Source: Aquidulcibacter paucihalophilus
Lineage (GTDB): Bacteria; Pseudomonadota; Alphaproteobacteria; Caulobacterales; Caulobacteraceae
Direction: 5' to 3'
Assembly (NCBI GenBank): GCA_030285985.1
Contig: CP127384.1
Coordinates: forward strand, 1 to 64,000
DNA: 64,000 nt
Shown here one piece after another: positions 54,637 to 63,914 of this stretch. How positions within the stretch are numbered: the stretch's first letter is position 1; each line of letters opens with the position of its first letter. Below the pieces are notes generated by a model that was not told where the DNA came from, searched no databases, and worked only from the letters and a program-made list of their open reading frames with translations. Made by a program: the position numbers and the translations under genes.

Positions 54637-55985
54637 TGCGCCTCAAGAGCCTCATCCTCGGCGCGGTCTGCATGGCCGCCGTCGCCACCCCCGCCCTCGC
54701 CCAGACTCTGACCGCCATCACCGGCGGCCGGGTGCTGACCGGAACCTCGGTGATCGAGAACGGCACCGTGGTCATCCAGAACGGCCGGGTCGTCTCGGTC
54801 GGGACCGGCGCCGCACCCACGGGTGCCCGCATCATCGACGCCCGCGGCAAGGTCGTGTCTCCCGGCTTCGTCGCGGTCGACAGCGGCCTCGGCGGATCGG
54901 AAATCTCCTCGGTCGCCGGCTCGGATGACCTGACCAACGGCGCCAACACCATCAGCGCCTCGTTCGACGTCAGCTACGGCCTTGACCCCTGGTCCTTCAC
55001 CTTGCCGGTCGCGCGCCTCGGCGGCATCACCCGCGCCATCGTCGTCCCCAGCCATCCCGGCGGCGGCGGCGGCGGTCACGCCCACGATGACAGCGATTTC
55101 GCCGGCGTCGGGGCTGGCGGTCTGCAATCGCCGGGCCTGTTCGCAGGTCAGGCGGCCATCATCCATCTGGCGGCCGGGACCGACATCCTGGTCAAGGCGC
55201 GCGTCGCCATGGTCGCGCCCTTCGGCGAGGCCGGGGCCGGCATCGCCGGCGGCGCTCGCGGGGCCCAGTTCACCCAGTTCAAGGAAACCCTGGCCGAGGT
55301 CCGCCTCTACGCCCGCAACCGCGCCGCCTATGACCGCGCCGGCCTGCGCGACCTCAGCCTGTCGCGCGCCGATCTGGAGGCCCTGATCCCGGTCGCCAAC
55401 GGCACCATGCCCCTGATCGTCACGGTGCGCCGCGCGGCCGACATCCAGCAGGTCCTGCGCCTCGCCCGCGAGGAAGGGGTGAAGATCATCCTCGACGGCG
55501 CCGAGGAAGGCTGGCTGGTCGCCGCCCAGATCGCGGCCGCCAACGTCCCGGTCCTGCTCAATCCGATCTCCAACCTGCCTGGTAATCTCGAGACCCGCGC
55601 CAGCCGGATGCAGAACGCCGCGGCCCTGGACGCGGCGGGCGTGGTCATCGCCATCAAGGGCAATGACGGCTCCCACCGGGTCCGCGAGACCCGCTACAAC
55701 GCCGGCAATGCTGTCTCGCATGGCCTGCCCTATGACGCCGCCATCGAGGCCATCACCGTCAATCCGGCCCGCATCTTCGGCATGGCCGGCCAGTTCGGTG
55801 AGCTTCGCGCCGGTGCGGCCGCCGATGTGGTGATCTGGTCCGGCGATCCGCTGGAGCCGCTCAGCAACGCCGAGACCATCTTCATCGGCGGCGCCGAACA
55901 GGCCCCGACCAGCCGTCAGTTCCTGCTCCGCGACCGCTACCGCGACGGCGGCGAAGGCGCGATGCCGCCGGCTTACACGAGGTAG
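54636..55985 (+). CDS. Amidohydrolase-fold protein lacking catalytic residues
   Basis: A 449-residue secreted protein (signal MRLKSLILGAVCMAAVATPA). It has the amidohydrolase composite-domain start and end (LTAITGGRVLTGTSVIENGT; RAGAAADVVIWSGDPLEPLS). The metal pair, HSH in the upstream protein, is here DSG (VSPGFVAVDSGLG); the later His positions are V/R (LIVTVRRAADI) and D/G (IILDGAEEG), and the Asp is Asn (IKGNDGSH). So it is probably a non-catalytic subunit of the enzyme encoded just before it, to which it is translationally coupled. Confidence 0.88.
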   Translation: MRLKSLILGAVCMAAVATPALAQTLTAITGGRVLTGTSVIENGTVVIQNGRVVSVGTGAAPTGARIIDARGKVVSPGFVAVDSGLGGSEISSVAGSDDLTNGANTISASFDVSYGLDPWSFTLPVARLGGITRAIVVPSHPGGGGGGHAHDDSDFAGVGAGGLQSPGLFAGQAAIIHLAAGTDILVKARVAMVAPFGEAGAGIAGGARGAQFTQFKETLAEVRLYARNRAAYDRAGLRDLSLSRADLEALIPVANGTMPLIVTVRRAADIQQVLRLAREEGVKIILDGAEEGWLVAAQIAAANVPVLLNPISNLPGNLETRASRMQNAAALDAAGVVIAIKGNDGSHRVRETRYNAGNAVSHGLPYDAAIEAITVNPARIFGMAGQFGELRAGAAADVVIWSGDPLEPLSNAETIFIGGAEQAPTSRQFLLRDRYRDGGEGAMPPAYTR

Positions 55986-55986
55986 G

Positions 55987-56027
55987 GCGCTAACGCTCGT
56001 GACGCGGTCACTCGCTGCTTGAGCGCG
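55987..56027 (+). repeat. Dispersed 41-bp repeat, copy 3
   Basis: GCGCTAACGCTCGTGACGCG then GTCACTCGCTGCTTGAGCGCG matches copy 1 (18653-18693) at 37 of 41 positions in the same orientation. It fills the gap between the amidohydrolase-like gene and the DUF188 gene. Confidence 0.75.
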
Positions 56028-56047
56028 ATTCGCGCTAGGTTCGTGAG

Positions 56048-56518
56048 ATGACCGCGTCCCCCCTCCCCCGCCTCTTCATCGACGCCGACGCCTGTCCGGT
56101 GAAGGACGAGGTCTATCGCGTGGGCGCGCGCTACGGCCTGCATGTGTTCGTGGTCTCGAACAGCTGGATCAACACCCCGCGCGAAAAGTGGATCGAGCAG
56201 GTCGTCGTCGACGCCGGGCCGGACATCGCCGACGACTGGATCGCGGAGCGGGCGGGGCCGGGCGACATCGTCATCACCGCCGACATCCCGCTGGCCGACC
56301 GTTGTCTGAAAGCCGGGGCGCAGGCCCTGAAGGCCAACGGCCAGCCCTTCACGCCGGACTCGATCGGCTCGGCCCTGGCCGGGCGGATGGTCGGCGAGCA
56401 CCTGCGTTCCATGGGCGTCGCCACCTCGGGCCCGCCGCCGTTCGGACCGAAGGACCGCTCGGCCTTCCTGCAGGCGCTCGACCAGGCCGTGGTCCGCGCC
56501 AAACGGGTAGTCCGGTGA
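56048..56518 (+). CDS. YaiI/YqxD family protein (DUF188)
   Basis: A 156-residue protein of the DUF188 family with a PIN-like nuclease fold: LFIDADACPVKDEVYRVG, VSNSWINTP, AGPGDIVITADIPLADRCLKAGAQAL and NGQPFTPDSIGSALAGR. Conserved Asp residues match the family; activity is unknown. Its stop overlaps the arfB start (GTGA). Confidence 0.93.
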   Translation: MTASPLPRLFIDADACPVKDEVYRVGARYGLHVFVVSNSWINTPREKWIEQVVVDAGPDIADDWIAERAGPGDIVITADIPLADRCLKAGAQALKANGQPFTPDSIGSALAGRMVGEHLRSMGVATSGPPPFGPKDRSAFLQALDQAVVRAKRVVR

Positions 56519-56919
56519 CCGTCATTCCCGAAGGCGAACTGGAATTCCGCTTCTTCCGCGCCGGCGGGCCGGGCGGTCAGAACGTCAACAAGGTCTCGAC
56601 CGCGGTGCAGATGCGCTTCGACGCTCGCAACTCGCCGTCCCTGACCGACCCGGTGCGGGCACGGCTGATGAAGCTGGCCGGCAGCCGGCTGACGCTGGAC
56701 GGGGTCATCCTGATCACCGCCGTCCGCTACCGCACCCAGGAGCGCAACCGCGCCGACGCCATCGAACGGCTGCAGGGCCTGGTCGACAAGGCCTCGATCG
56801 CCCCGGTCTATCGCGTCCCGACAAAACCCACCCGCGCCTCGAAGGAGCGGCGGCTGGAGGGCAAGGCCAAACGGTCGACGATCAAGAGCGGCCGCGGCCG
56901 CCCCGGGTCCGACGACTAG
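56515..56919 (+). CDS. arfB: Alternative ribosome-rescue factor ArfB (GTG start)
   Basis: A 134-residue peptidyl-tRNA hydrolase that frees ribosomes stalled at mRNA ends. The release-factor motif GGQ is at residues 20-22 (RAGGPGGQNVNKVSTAV) and the basic C-terminal tail (KPTRASKERRLEGKAKRSTIKSGRGR) enters the mRNA channel. GTG at 56515 overlaps the DUF188 stop. Both signatures needed for function are intact. Confidence 0.94.
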   Translation: MTVIPEGELEFRFFRAGGPGGQNVNKVSTAVQMRFDARNSPSLTDPVRARLMKLAGSRLTLDGVILITAVRYRTQERNRADAIERLQGLVDKASIAPVYRVPTKPTRASKERRLEGKAKRSTIKSGRGRPGSDD

Positions 56920-56922
56920 CGC

Positions 56923-57366
56923 CTATTCCGCCGGGCGGAACAGCAGGGCGGCGACCTTGTCCGTTTCGTTGAAGGCGATCACCCACTGGGTCGCGGCGTT
57001 GGAGAAGGTCACGGCGAACAGGTCGGCGCCGTCCTGGCTGCCGACGAAATCAACCGCCTGCACCGGCCCGAAGCCCGCGATCAGCGGGCGGATGGCGGTT
57101 TCCTGGGCGCGGATCCGGGCGGCCAGGTCATCGGTCATCAGGGCATAGTTGATCGTGCCCGCCTGGGCACCGGCGATGATCTCGCGCAGCACGTCCTCGG
57201 ACCGGGCGTTGACCGGCGTCGGGGGAGCGGCGACCGGGGCCGCTGCGGGGGCGGCACGGGCGGCTCCCGGAGCGTCGAAACTGTTGGGCATCGACCCGGC
57301 GGCGACCTGCGCCTGCGCTGCGGCGGGAAGCAACAGAAGGGCTGCGGCGATCAAAAGCGGCTTCAT
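56923..57366 (-). CDS. Secreted hypothetical protein
   Basis: A 147-residue exported protein: signal MKPLLIAAALLLLPAAAQA, an Ala/Pro-rich linker, then a domain with SEDVLREIIAGAQAGTINYALMTDDLAARI and QAVDFVGSQDGADLFAVTFSNAATQWVIAFNE. The order helix-helix-beta meander recalls small DUF3887-like or NTF2-like periplasmic domains but is not a firm match. GGAG precedes the ATG at 57366. Confidence 0.75.
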   Translation of the reverse strand: MKPLLIAAALLLLPAAAQAQVAAGSMPNSFDAPGAARAAPAAAPVAAPPTPVNARSEDVLREIIAGAQAGTINYALMTDDLAARIRAQETAIRPLIAGFGPVQAVDFVGSQDGADLFAVTFSNAATQWVIAFNETDKVAALLFRPAE

Positions 57367-57389
57367 GCGGTCGTCTCCGGATACTGAAG

Positions 57390-58985
57390 TCAGACGATGG
57401 CGGGCCAAAGCGACAGAACAAGGGCGGCGGCGGCCGCGGACATTGCAAGCGTGACACAGACAATTACCCACGCCGGGGTGTGCAATTCGCGAATGATCAC
57501 CGTCTGCGGCTGCGGCGGGTTCTGCGCCAGCCGGGACAGCGCCTTCAGGGTGGCGCGGACTTCCTCGATGGCGTCGCGGACCTGGGCCTGGGGGCCGAGC
57601 TCGCGACGGATCCAGCGCTCGACCACAGGCGCGGCCGCAGCCCACAGGTCGTGATCCGGGTTCAGCCGCCGCGCCACACCCTCGACCGAGACCATGGTCT
57701 TCTGCAGCAGGATCAGTTCGGGCCGCAGATGCATGTCGAACAGGTCGGTGATCTCGAACAGCTGGCCCAGCAGACGGCCCATCGAGACCTTGGAGGCCGC
57801 CTTGCCGATGACAGGCTCACCCACAGCCCGCAGGGCCTGGGCGAAGGCCTCGACCGAGTGTTCGGGCGGCACATAGCCGGCCTCGAAATGCACGCGGCTG
57901 ATGCGGTCATAGTCGCGGCTCAGGAAGCCCCAGAGAATCTCCGCCAGATAGCGCCGCTCAGCCGGCCCGATCCGCCCGACGATGCCGAAATCGATCGCCG
58001 TCAGCTCCGCCGGCGCATGGCAGAACAGATTCCCCTCATGCAGGTCGGCGTGGAAGGTCCCGTGATCCAGCGCCTGGGTCAGGAAGGCGCGCACGACATT
58101 GTCGGCCAGGGCGTTCTTGTCCAGCCCCGGCTGGTCGGCGGCGGCCGGGTCCGTCATGGCCATGCCCGGTGCCCATTCCAGCGTCAGCACCCGCTTGCCG
58201 ACCCCGTCCCAGATCACCGCCGGCGCCGTCATATGGCCGCCGGCCGCGACGTCCCGGTCCATGATGTCCTTGAGCTCGGAGGCCGCGGCCGCCTCCAGCC
58301 GCATGTCCAGCTCCAGCTGCAATGCCCGGGCAATGGTCTCGACAAAGGCCGAGGGCTCCAGCCGGCGCGCCAGCGGCACGAAGCGGACCGCGAGCCGCGC
58401 CGCCAGCCGCATCGAATCCAGCCCCTGCAACACGCGCCGCTCCACGCCAGGGCGCAGCACCTTGACCGCCACCTTGCGGCCGTCGGCCAGCCAGGCCGGA
58501 TGAGCCTGGGCCAGGGAGGCCGCCGCGACCGGCGCTCCGAAATCGGTGAACAGGGCCTCGACCGGACGACCCAGTGACCGCTCGACCTCGCGCCGGGCCT
58601 CTTCCAGCGGGAAGGGTGCCAGGGCGTCCTTCAGCCGGCCCAGATCGCGCGCGAACTCGATGCCGAAGATGTCCGCCCGCGTGGCCAGCACCTGCCCCAG
58701 TTTGATCGCCACCGGCCCCAGATGTTCGAACGCCTTGCCCAGCCGCTGACCGGGACGGCCCTCGCGGCCCTCCTTGCCGGCGAAGGCGTGCAGCAGATGG
58801 GCCAGCCAGCGGATCCACACCGGCAGCAGGGGCGTGATCTCGCGCGGCGCGAGGGCGTCATGGCGCACCAGCACCCAGGCCCAGCCGAGCAGCCGCAAGG
58901 TCGCCTCGACCGGGCGGCGCACCGGTTCGGTCGGCGGCGGCGGCGGTGCCGTCTTGTAGTCAGCAGGAAGGGTCAGATCGCCCAC
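57390..58985 (-). CDS. ubiB: UbiB family (ABC1/ADCK) ATPase/kinase-like protein
   Basis: A 531-residue ubiquinone-biosynthesis protein of the atypical kinase UbiB/COQ8 family. Signatures: [19 protein letters not shown] (KxGQ), [30 protein letters not shown] (A-rich loop and catalytic Lys), [18 protein letters not shown] and [13 protein letters not shown] (metal Asp). Two C-terminal membrane helices ([20 protein letters not shown]) are typical. GTG at 58985 overlaps the ubiE stop, so it is coupled to ubiE. Confidence 0.94.
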   Translation of the reverse strand: MGDLTLPADYKTAPPPPPTEPVRRPVEATLRLLGWAWVLVRHDALAPREITPLLPVWIRWLAHLLHAFAGKEGREGRPGQRLGKAFEHLGPVAIKLGQVLATRADIFGIEFARDLGRLKDALAPFPLEEARREVERSLGRPVEALFTDFGAPVAAASLAQAHPAWLADGRKVAVKVLRPGVERRVLQGLDSMRLAARLAVRFVPLARRLEPSAFVETIARALQLELDMRLEAAAASELKDIMDRDVAAGGHMTAPAVIWDGVGKRVLTLEWAPGMAMTDPAAADQPGLDKNALADNVVRAFLTQALDHGTFHADLHEGNLFCHAPAELTAIDFGIVGRIGPAERRYLAEILWGFLSRDYDRISRVHFEAGYVPPEHSVEAFAQALRAVGEPVIGKAASKVSMGRLLGQLFEITDLFDMHLRPELILLQKTMVSVEGVARRLNPDHDLWAAAAPVVERWIRRELGPQAQVRDAIEEVRATLKALSRLAQNPPQPQTVIIRELHTPAWVIVCVTLAMSAAAAALVLSLWPAIV

Positions 58986-59749
58986 CCGTGATGGATGGCG
59001 GCCACGCCGCCCGACAGATTGGTCACCGTCACCCGGCTGAAGCCGGCGTCCTCGATCATGCCCTTGAAGGTCGTCTGGTCCGGGAAGCGGCGGATGCTCT
59101 CGACCAGATACTGGTAGCTGTCCCGGTCCCCCGCGACCCAGCCGCCGATGCGCGGAATGGCGTGGAAGGACCAGGCGTCATAGGCCTTGCGCACCGCCGC
59201 CGCGGTCGGTCGCGAAAACTCCAGGCACAGGAACCGCCCGCCCGGCTTCAGCACCCGCCGCGCCTCGCGCAGGGCCTGCGGAATATCGGCCACATTGCGG
59301 ATGCCGAAACTGATCGAATAGGCGTCGACCGAGGCGTCCGGCAGCGGCAGGGCCATGGCGTCCCCGACCGACCACTGCATCTCGGGCTCGCCGCCCTTCT
59401 GCACGCCGGCCATGATCATCTCGGCGTTGTAGTCGAGCACGATGATGGAGGCGTCCTCGCCGCCGCGCCGCTCCTGCGCCGCCCGCGCCATCTTCGCATA
59501 GCGCCGCGCCATGTCGCCGGTGCCGCCGGCCACATCGAGGATGGTCTCGCCCGGCCGCGGGTTCAGCTTGGCCGCCGCCGCATCCTTCCAGAGCCGGTGC
59601 ACGCCCCCGCTCATCAGGTCGTTCATCAGGTCGTAGCTGGACGCCACGCTGTCGAACACGCCGCGGACAAGCTGCACCTTCTCCTTCGCGTCGACGTCGC
59701 GAAAGCCGAAGGATGAGGTCTTGCCGGTCGAGGTGGAGGCGTCGGTCAT
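58973..59749 (-). CDS. ubiE: Ubiquinone/menaquinone C-methyltransferase
   Basis: A 258-residue SAM-dependent enzyme methylating the quinone ring. Motifs: [41 protein letters not shown] (SAM loop), [65 protein letters not shown] and the closing [12 protein letters not shown]. It is upstream of and coupled to ubiB. With coq7 the window covers several ubiquinone steps. Confidence 0.96.
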   Translation of the reverse strand: MTDASTSTGKTSSFGFRDVDAKEKVQLVRGVFDSVASSYDLMNDLMSGGVHRLWKDAAAAKLNPRPGETILDVAGGTGDMARRYAKMARAAQERRGGEDASIIVLDYNAEMIMAGVQKGGEPEMQWSVGDAMALPLPDASVDAYSISFGIRNVADIPQALREARRVLKPGGRFLCLEFSRPTAAAVRKAYDAWSFHAIPRIGGWVAGDRDSYQYLVESIRRFPDQTTFKGMIEDAGFSRVTVTNLSGGVAAIHHGWAI

Positions 59750-59810
59750 GGGCGCGGTCTAGCGCGTCGTCGCCCGTCCGTCACCGGGCTGCGTGGTCGC
59801 GGTCGCCGCC

Positions 59811-60518
59811 TCAGTGAACCCCGGCTTTCGGGCGCGGCACGCCGAGGTCCTTCATCAGGCCGCGGATCGCGCCGTAGCAACCGCAGGCAGCGGCTTCCAG
59901 CGCCTTGCGGTCGGTGACCTCGACCCAGCCGCGGCCCCGGCGGATCAGGCCCTTGTCGACCAGCAGGGTGCCCACTTCCGATACCGTGGCGCGGCGCACG
60001 CCCAGCATGCCGGCGATATCGGCCTGGGTCAGGACGAAGCGATCGCTTTCGGCCCGGTCATGGATGGTCAGCAGCCAGCGCGCCAGCCGCTCGTCCAGCC
60101 GGTGCCGGGCGTTGCAGGCCGCGGTCTGCTGCACCTGGGCGAACAGGCTTTCGGTGAATTTGGCCAGCGCCATCCGCATCGGCTCGCTGTCCTGCAGGGC
60201 GTCGGCGAAGACGTCCGCGGGACAGCAGGCCGAGACGCCCTCGACCTGGGCAATGGCGCGACTGGCGGCGCGGGCGTTCATCGGCCCGCAGGTGACCCCG
60301 ACCAGACCCTCCCGGCCGATGGCGGCCGTCTCGATCATCCGGTCGTCGTCGAGGATGGTCATCAGGGAGACCACCCCGCTCATCGGGAACCAGACCTCCT
60401 CGACCGCCTCTCCGGCGTCGTACAGCATCTGGCCCTGTTCAAACGGCCGTTCGTGCAGATGAGGCTCGATCCGCCGCCGGTCAGCGGCGGGAAGGGCGGC
60501 GATCCACATATTGTCCAA
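59811..60518 (-). CDS. Crp/Fnr family transcriptional regulator (TTG start)
   Basis: A 235-residue regulator: cyclic-nucleotide-type beta barrel ([36 protein letters not shown]) and a winged helix ([27 protein letters not shown]). No N-terminal Fe-S cysteine cluster is present, so it is not a classical Fnr. TTG at 60518 follows GGGAG six or seven bases upstream; an ATG at 60509 lacks spacing. The effector is unknown. It is divergent from phhB across a gap with a large inverted repeat. Confidence 0.88.
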   Translation of the reverse strand: MDNMWIAALPAADRRRIEPHLHERPFEQGQMLYDAGEAVEEVWFPMSGVVSLMTILDDDRMIETAAIGREGLVGVTCGPMNARAASRAIAQVEGVSACCPADVFADALQDSEPMRMALAKFTESLFAQVQQTAACNARHRLDERLARWLLTIHDRAESDRFVLTQADIAGMLGVRRATVSEVGTLLVDKGLIRRGRGWVEVTDRKALEAAACGCYGAIRGLMKDLGVPRPKAGVH

Positions 60519-60575
60519 GGTCGACTCCCGTCGTGAAGGCTTACGCCGGGTAACGCCAAAGCTTCACCGCGTGTT

Positions 60576-60612
60576 CCGTATCGCTTGTGGACGCCCGGCG
60601 GGCGCGATACGG
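60576..60612. promoter_or_regulatory. 37-base inverted repeat between crp-like gene and phhB
   Basis: CCGTATCGC (60576-60584) and its exact complement GCGATACGG (60604-60612) enclose a second small stem GCCC-GGC-GGGC (60593-60603). It lies in the phhB leader, 21 bases before the ATG, and upstream of the divergent regulator. It could be an operator, possibly for that regulator, or an RNA hairpin. Confidence 0.6.
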
Positions 60613-60633
60613 CGAGGGGGACAGGAGGACGCC

Positions 60634-60933
60634 ATGGCCGACCGGATTGACGTTGCGGAAGCTCTGAAAGGCCTGCCGCTGTGGCGCGCGCATGACGGCG
60701 ACCGCCCGGCGATCGCCCGCAGCCTGGCCTTCGCCGACTTCAATGCCGCCTTCGGTTTCATGACCCGCGTCGCCCTGCTGGCGGACAAGGTCGATCATCA
60801 TCCCGAGTGGTCGAACGTCTACAATCGCGTCGAGGTCCTGCTGACCACCCACGACGCCGACGGCGTGACCGACAGGGATGTAAACATGGCCCGCTTCATC
60901 GATGAGGCGGCCGGCGCGATGGGAGCGAAATGA
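60634..60933 (+). CDS. phhB: Pterin-4a-carbinolamine dehydratase
   Basis: A 99-residue enzyme that dehydrates 4a-hydroxytetrahydrobiopterin, recycling the cofactor of phenylalanine hydroxylase. The active-site stretch [29 protein letters not shown] contains both catalytic histidines and the conserved His near THD. AGGAGG lies before the ATG at 60634. No phenylalanine hydroxylase gene is in the window. The stop overlaps the SDR gene start. Confidence 0.94.
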   Translation: MADRIDVAEALKGLPLWRAHDGDRPAIARSLAFADFNAAFGFMTRVALLADKVDHHPEWSNVYNRVEVLLTTHDADGVTDRDVNMARFIDEAAGAMGAK

Positions 60934-61724
60934 TGACGGGCAAGGCAGGACGGGTTGCGGGCAAACAGGCCCTGATCACAGGCGCGGCCGGCGGACTGGG
61001 CGAGTCCATGGCCTGGATGCTGGCGCGCGAGGGCGCCAAGGTCGCCGTGACCGACGTCAATCTGCCGGGCGCCCGGGCGCTCGCCGATGCCATCAATACC
61101 GAGATCCCCGGCTCGGCCTTCGCCTTCCAGCATGACGTCGCGAAAGAGGACCAGTGGGCCTCGGTCATCGACGGGGCCGTCGAGGCGATGGGCGGCCTGT
61201 CCATCCTCGTCAACAACGCGGGCGTCGGCGACGGCCTGACCTTCGTCGAACAGGATACGGTCGCGTCCTGGCAGCGTCAGTTCGAGATCAACCTGCTGTC
61301 GATCATGCTGGGCTGCAAACACGCCATGCCCCACCTGCGCGCTACCGCGCCGGCCTCGATCATCAACATCTCCTCGATCGCCGGCCTCGCCGCCGCCCCG
61401 GGCATGGGCGCCTACAACGCCACCAAGGCAGGGGTGTGGATGTACACCAAGACCGTCGCGCTCGAGGCGGCCAAGATGGAGTGGAACGTCCGCTGCAACT
61501 CGGTCCATCCGGTCTTCATCAAGACCCCGATCCTCGACCCCTTCATCGCCCTGGCCGGCGGCGACGAGGCCAAGGCCCACGAACGCCTCAGCCGCGGCAT
61601 CCCGCTGAAGCGGATCGGCGAGCCTGACGACGTGGCGTACTGCGTCCTCTACCTCGCCTCGGACGAGTCGAAATTCGTCACCGGAACCGAGTTCAAGATC
61701 GACGGCGGCATGCTGGCGCAATGA
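60930..61724 (+). CDS. Short-chain dehydrogenase/reductase
   Basis: A 264-residue classical SDR: cofactor loop [19 protein letters not shown] (NNAG), catalytic Ser in IINISSIAG, and Tyr/Lys in YNATKAG. The end [21 protein letters not shown] is typical. After the Rossmann loop, acidic VTDVN suggests NAD preference. Substrate unknown. It overlaps phhB by ATGA (60930), with a second in-frame ATG at 60933. Confidence 0.93.
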   Translation: MMTGKAGRVAGKQALITGAAGGLGESMAWMLAREGAKVAVTDVNLPGARALADAINTEIPGSAFAFQHDVAKEDQWASVIDGAVEAMGGLSILVNNAGVGDGLTFVEQDTVASWQRQFEINLLSIMLGCKHAMPHLRATAPASIINISSIAGLAAAPGMGAYNATKAGVWMYTKTVALEAAKMEWNVRCNSVHPVFIKTPILDPFIALAGGDEAKAHERLSRGIPLKRIGEPDDVAYCVLYLASDESKFVTGTEFKIDGGMLAQ

Positions 61725-61734
61725 AGTGTGCCGT

Positions 61735-61862
61735 CTCCTCCCCATCTCTGATGGGGAGGGGGACCGCGAAGCGGTGGAGGGGGGCCGCGCCGCCATCTAC
61801 CCCTCCGTCACGGCGCAAAGATGCGCCGCGCCACCTCCCCATCGCTTCGCGACAGGGAGGAG
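61735..61862. repeat. 128-bp palindromic repeat element (REP/MITE-like)
   Basis: The element begins CTCCTCCC (61735-61742) and ends with its exact complement GGGAGGAG (61855-61862). Inside are further hairpins: CCCCATC/GATGGGG (61740-61756), CCGC-GAA-GCGG (61764-61774), GGCGCA/TGCGCC (61812-61827), and a CTCCCCATCGCTTCGCGA block. It fills nearly the whole gap between two convergent genes. No reading frame is meaningful here. Confidence 0.8.
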
Positions 61863-61867
61863 ACATT

Positions 61868-63178
61868 TCAGTCCAGGTCCACCGGCAGGATCTGGCTCGA
61901 AAGCAGGGTCTCCATCCCCTGCCAGTGATCCGGACCCTGGCGCTCGACCCAGGCCTGGACCACGTCGCGGCCGAGCCCGTAGTTGATGATGTAGCTGCGG
62001 TTGACGTCGATGAACCGGACCCTCTGGGACGCCCGCGCCTCGCTGAACAGGATGTAGTGCATCAGCAGGCGGGTCGCCTCGGCCCGGTCGATCCGCCCGG
62101 CCAGATAGGCGTCGGCGATCGTATATTCCGCCCGTGCCAGCTTCCGCATCAGCGCCCCGAGCCGCGCCTTGCGTTCGGTCGTGGCCGGGTCGAGACCGGC
62201 CAGCGGGAACAGCACGTCCCGCTCATAGGCCAGACCCTCGTCGCCCGGGAAGGCCAGGTCGATGCCGTAGTTGGCGCTGCCCTCAGCGACGAAGGACATG
62301 GGCGAGAACAGCGGATAGACGCTCATCTCGACCCAGCCGCGCTCGCGCACAAAGGTCTGTTCCAGCAGGGCGTTGTAGACGTGGTGGCCCGGATAGCCCT
62401 CGTGGCAGCCCAGATCGATGGCCCGTTCGGTATAGATCGGCAGGTCGGAATTGATCTCGATCCGGCTGGCGGCGTCACCGAGATAGTAGTTGTAGCCCGA
62501 CCAGACCTTGTCGCCGACGAAACTGAGGGTGAACCGCTCATGCGCCGGCAGTTCGATATGCAGGGCGGTGCGACGGCGGCACTCGGCGATGGCGGCATCC
62601 ATCACCGGCTGCAGCCGGTCCTTCGGAATGACGAAATCGGCCCGGAAGGCGATGACCCGGTCGGTCAGCGAACCCTCGCCCGGCAGCAGGGCGTCGATCT
62701 CCGCCAGGACCGGATCGAAGCTTTCAAGCGGCGGCAGGTCCGGCCGGATGCCGAACAGGGCTTCGGCCTCATCGGCGAAACCCATTTTCTCGCCCGAGAT
62801 CATCCGCAACCGCGCCGCGGCCGCAGAGACGTGGGCGACCAGATATTTGCGCCGCTGGACCTCCGCCGGAGCTGCGCTCGCCATGCCGCCGTTGCGGTCG
62901 AGGTTCGCCAGCCGGTCGGTCAGGGCACCGGCGCGCTGGATCAGCTGGGCCGGAGTCTCGGTCTCGGCCCGGGCGGCCACCTGCCACGCGGCCGGCCCGT
63001 AATAGGCGTCCACATAGCCCGGCTCGAGCTCGCCGATGTCCAGGATCAGCATGACATAGGATTCGGCGATGGCATCAAGGCTGTCCGGCGCAACGCCGGG
63101 ATGGCCGGTGGTCGCATCGTCCGGCACCGTGGCGCAGGCTCCCACAAGCATCAGCAGGCTGAACAGAACGGCACGCAT
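61868..63178 (-). CDS. Lipoprotein with HEGxPGHH zinc-peptidase motif
   Basis: A 436-residue lipoprotein: signal MRAVLFSLLMLVGAC with lipobox VGAC (Cys15). The mature protein has YVDAYYGPAAWQ at the start, then GCHEGYPGHHVYNALLE, which matches the HEGxPGHH zinc motif of DUF885 proteins, and GSANYGIDLAFPGDEG downstream. It is shorter than the DUF885 protein at 10544 and only distantly related. GGAGG is six bases before the ATG at 63178; earlier ATGs at 63190 and 63193 lack it. Confidence 0.82.
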   Translation of the reverse strand: MRAVLFSLLMLVGACATVPDDATTGHPGVAPDSLDAIAESYVMLILDIGELEPGYVDAYYGPAAWQVAARAETETPAQLIQRAGALTDRLANLDRNGGMASAAPAEVQRRKYLVAHVSAAAARLRMISGEKMGFADEAEALFGIRPDLPPLESFDPVLAEIDALLPGEGSLTDRVIAFRADFVIPKDRLQPVMDAAIAECRRRTALHIELPAHERFTLSFVGDKVWSGYNYYLGDAASRIEINSDLPIYTERAIDLGCHEGYPGHHVYNALLEQTFVRERGWVEMSVYPLFSPMSFVAEGSANYGIDLAFPGDEGLAYERDVLFPLAGLDPATTERKARLGALMRKLARAEYTIADAYLAGRIDRAEATRLLMHYILFSEARASQRVRFIDVNRSYIINYGLGRDVVQAWVERQGPDHWQGMETLLSSQILPVDLD

Positions 63179-63350
63179 CGGGACCTCCATCATCGAAGCG
63201 AGTACAGGCTAGACCGGGACGCGTCGTCCCGCACCCCGCAAATCGACCGGTCCGGCCGGGCTTCGCCTCGGAAGCGGGCAGGTCGCATTCGGTGTTGAGG
63301 GCGGGGCGGTCCTGCTGTAAGGCCCTTCGTCCGGCGTTTAGCCGTCAGAC

Positions 63351-63427
63351 GCACCCGTAGCTCAGCTGGATAGAGTACTGCCCTCCGAAGGCAGGGGTCA
63401 GAGGTTCGAATCCTCTCGGGTGCGCCA
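63351..63427 (+). tRNA. tRNA-Arg(CCG)
   Basis: A complete 77-nt cloverleaf: acceptor GCACCCG/CGGGTGC, D-arm GCTC...GAGT, anticodon stem CTGCC/GGCAG with loop CTCCGAA (anticodon CCG), T-arm AGAGGTTCGAATCCTCT, discriminator G and encoded CCA. It reads CGG arginine codons. Confidence 0.95.
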
Positions 63428-63452
63428 TTTTCCTTCCCGACCGGAGCCGCGC

Positions 63453-63857
63453 GTGACCGACGCCCTTCCGACCGCGCCAGCCGGCCAGCCCGTCGGGCGC
63501 GTCATCGCCATGCCCGCCGACACCAATCCCGAGGGCGACATCTTCGGCGGCTGGCTGCTGGCCCACATGGACCTCGCCGGTGCCACCCCGGCCTTCGAAC
63601 TGGCGCAAGGGCGCTGCGTGACCATCGCCCTGGACGGCATGGTCTTCCACCAGCCGGTTTCGGTGGGCGATGAGGTCTCGATCTACGCCCGCGTACTCAA
63701 GACCGGCCGCACCTCGATCCGCGTCCATGTCGAGGCCTGGAAACGCCCCCGCAACCACGCCCAGGCCGCCTCGGTGCGCGTGACCGAGGGCGTCTTCACC
63801 TATGTCGCCATCGACGAGGACCGCAAGCCGAGGACGCTGCCGACCGCCGTCGGATAA
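63453..63857 (+). CDS. Acyl-CoA thioesterase, YciA-like (GTG start)
   Basis: A 134-residue hot-dog-fold thioesterase: [27 protein letters not shown] with the NPxGxxFGGxLxxxMD pattern of YciA, then [34 protein letters not shown]. These enzymes hydrolyse short and medium acyl-CoAs in the cytoplasm. GTG at 63453 follows GGAG. Its upstream neighbour is tRNA-Arg. Confidence 0.93.
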   Translation: MTDALPTAPAGQPVGRVIAMPADTNPEGDIFGGWLLAHMDLAGATPAFELAQGRCVTIALDGMVFHQPVSVGDEVSIYARVLKTGRTSIRVHVEAWKRPRNHAQAASVRVTEGVFTYVAIDEDRKPRTLPTAVG

Positions 63858-63914
63858 CCCACTGCGACAGTGGGAAATCTTGACCTTTGGCCTCCGCGCC
63901 CCTACCTCGCGGGC

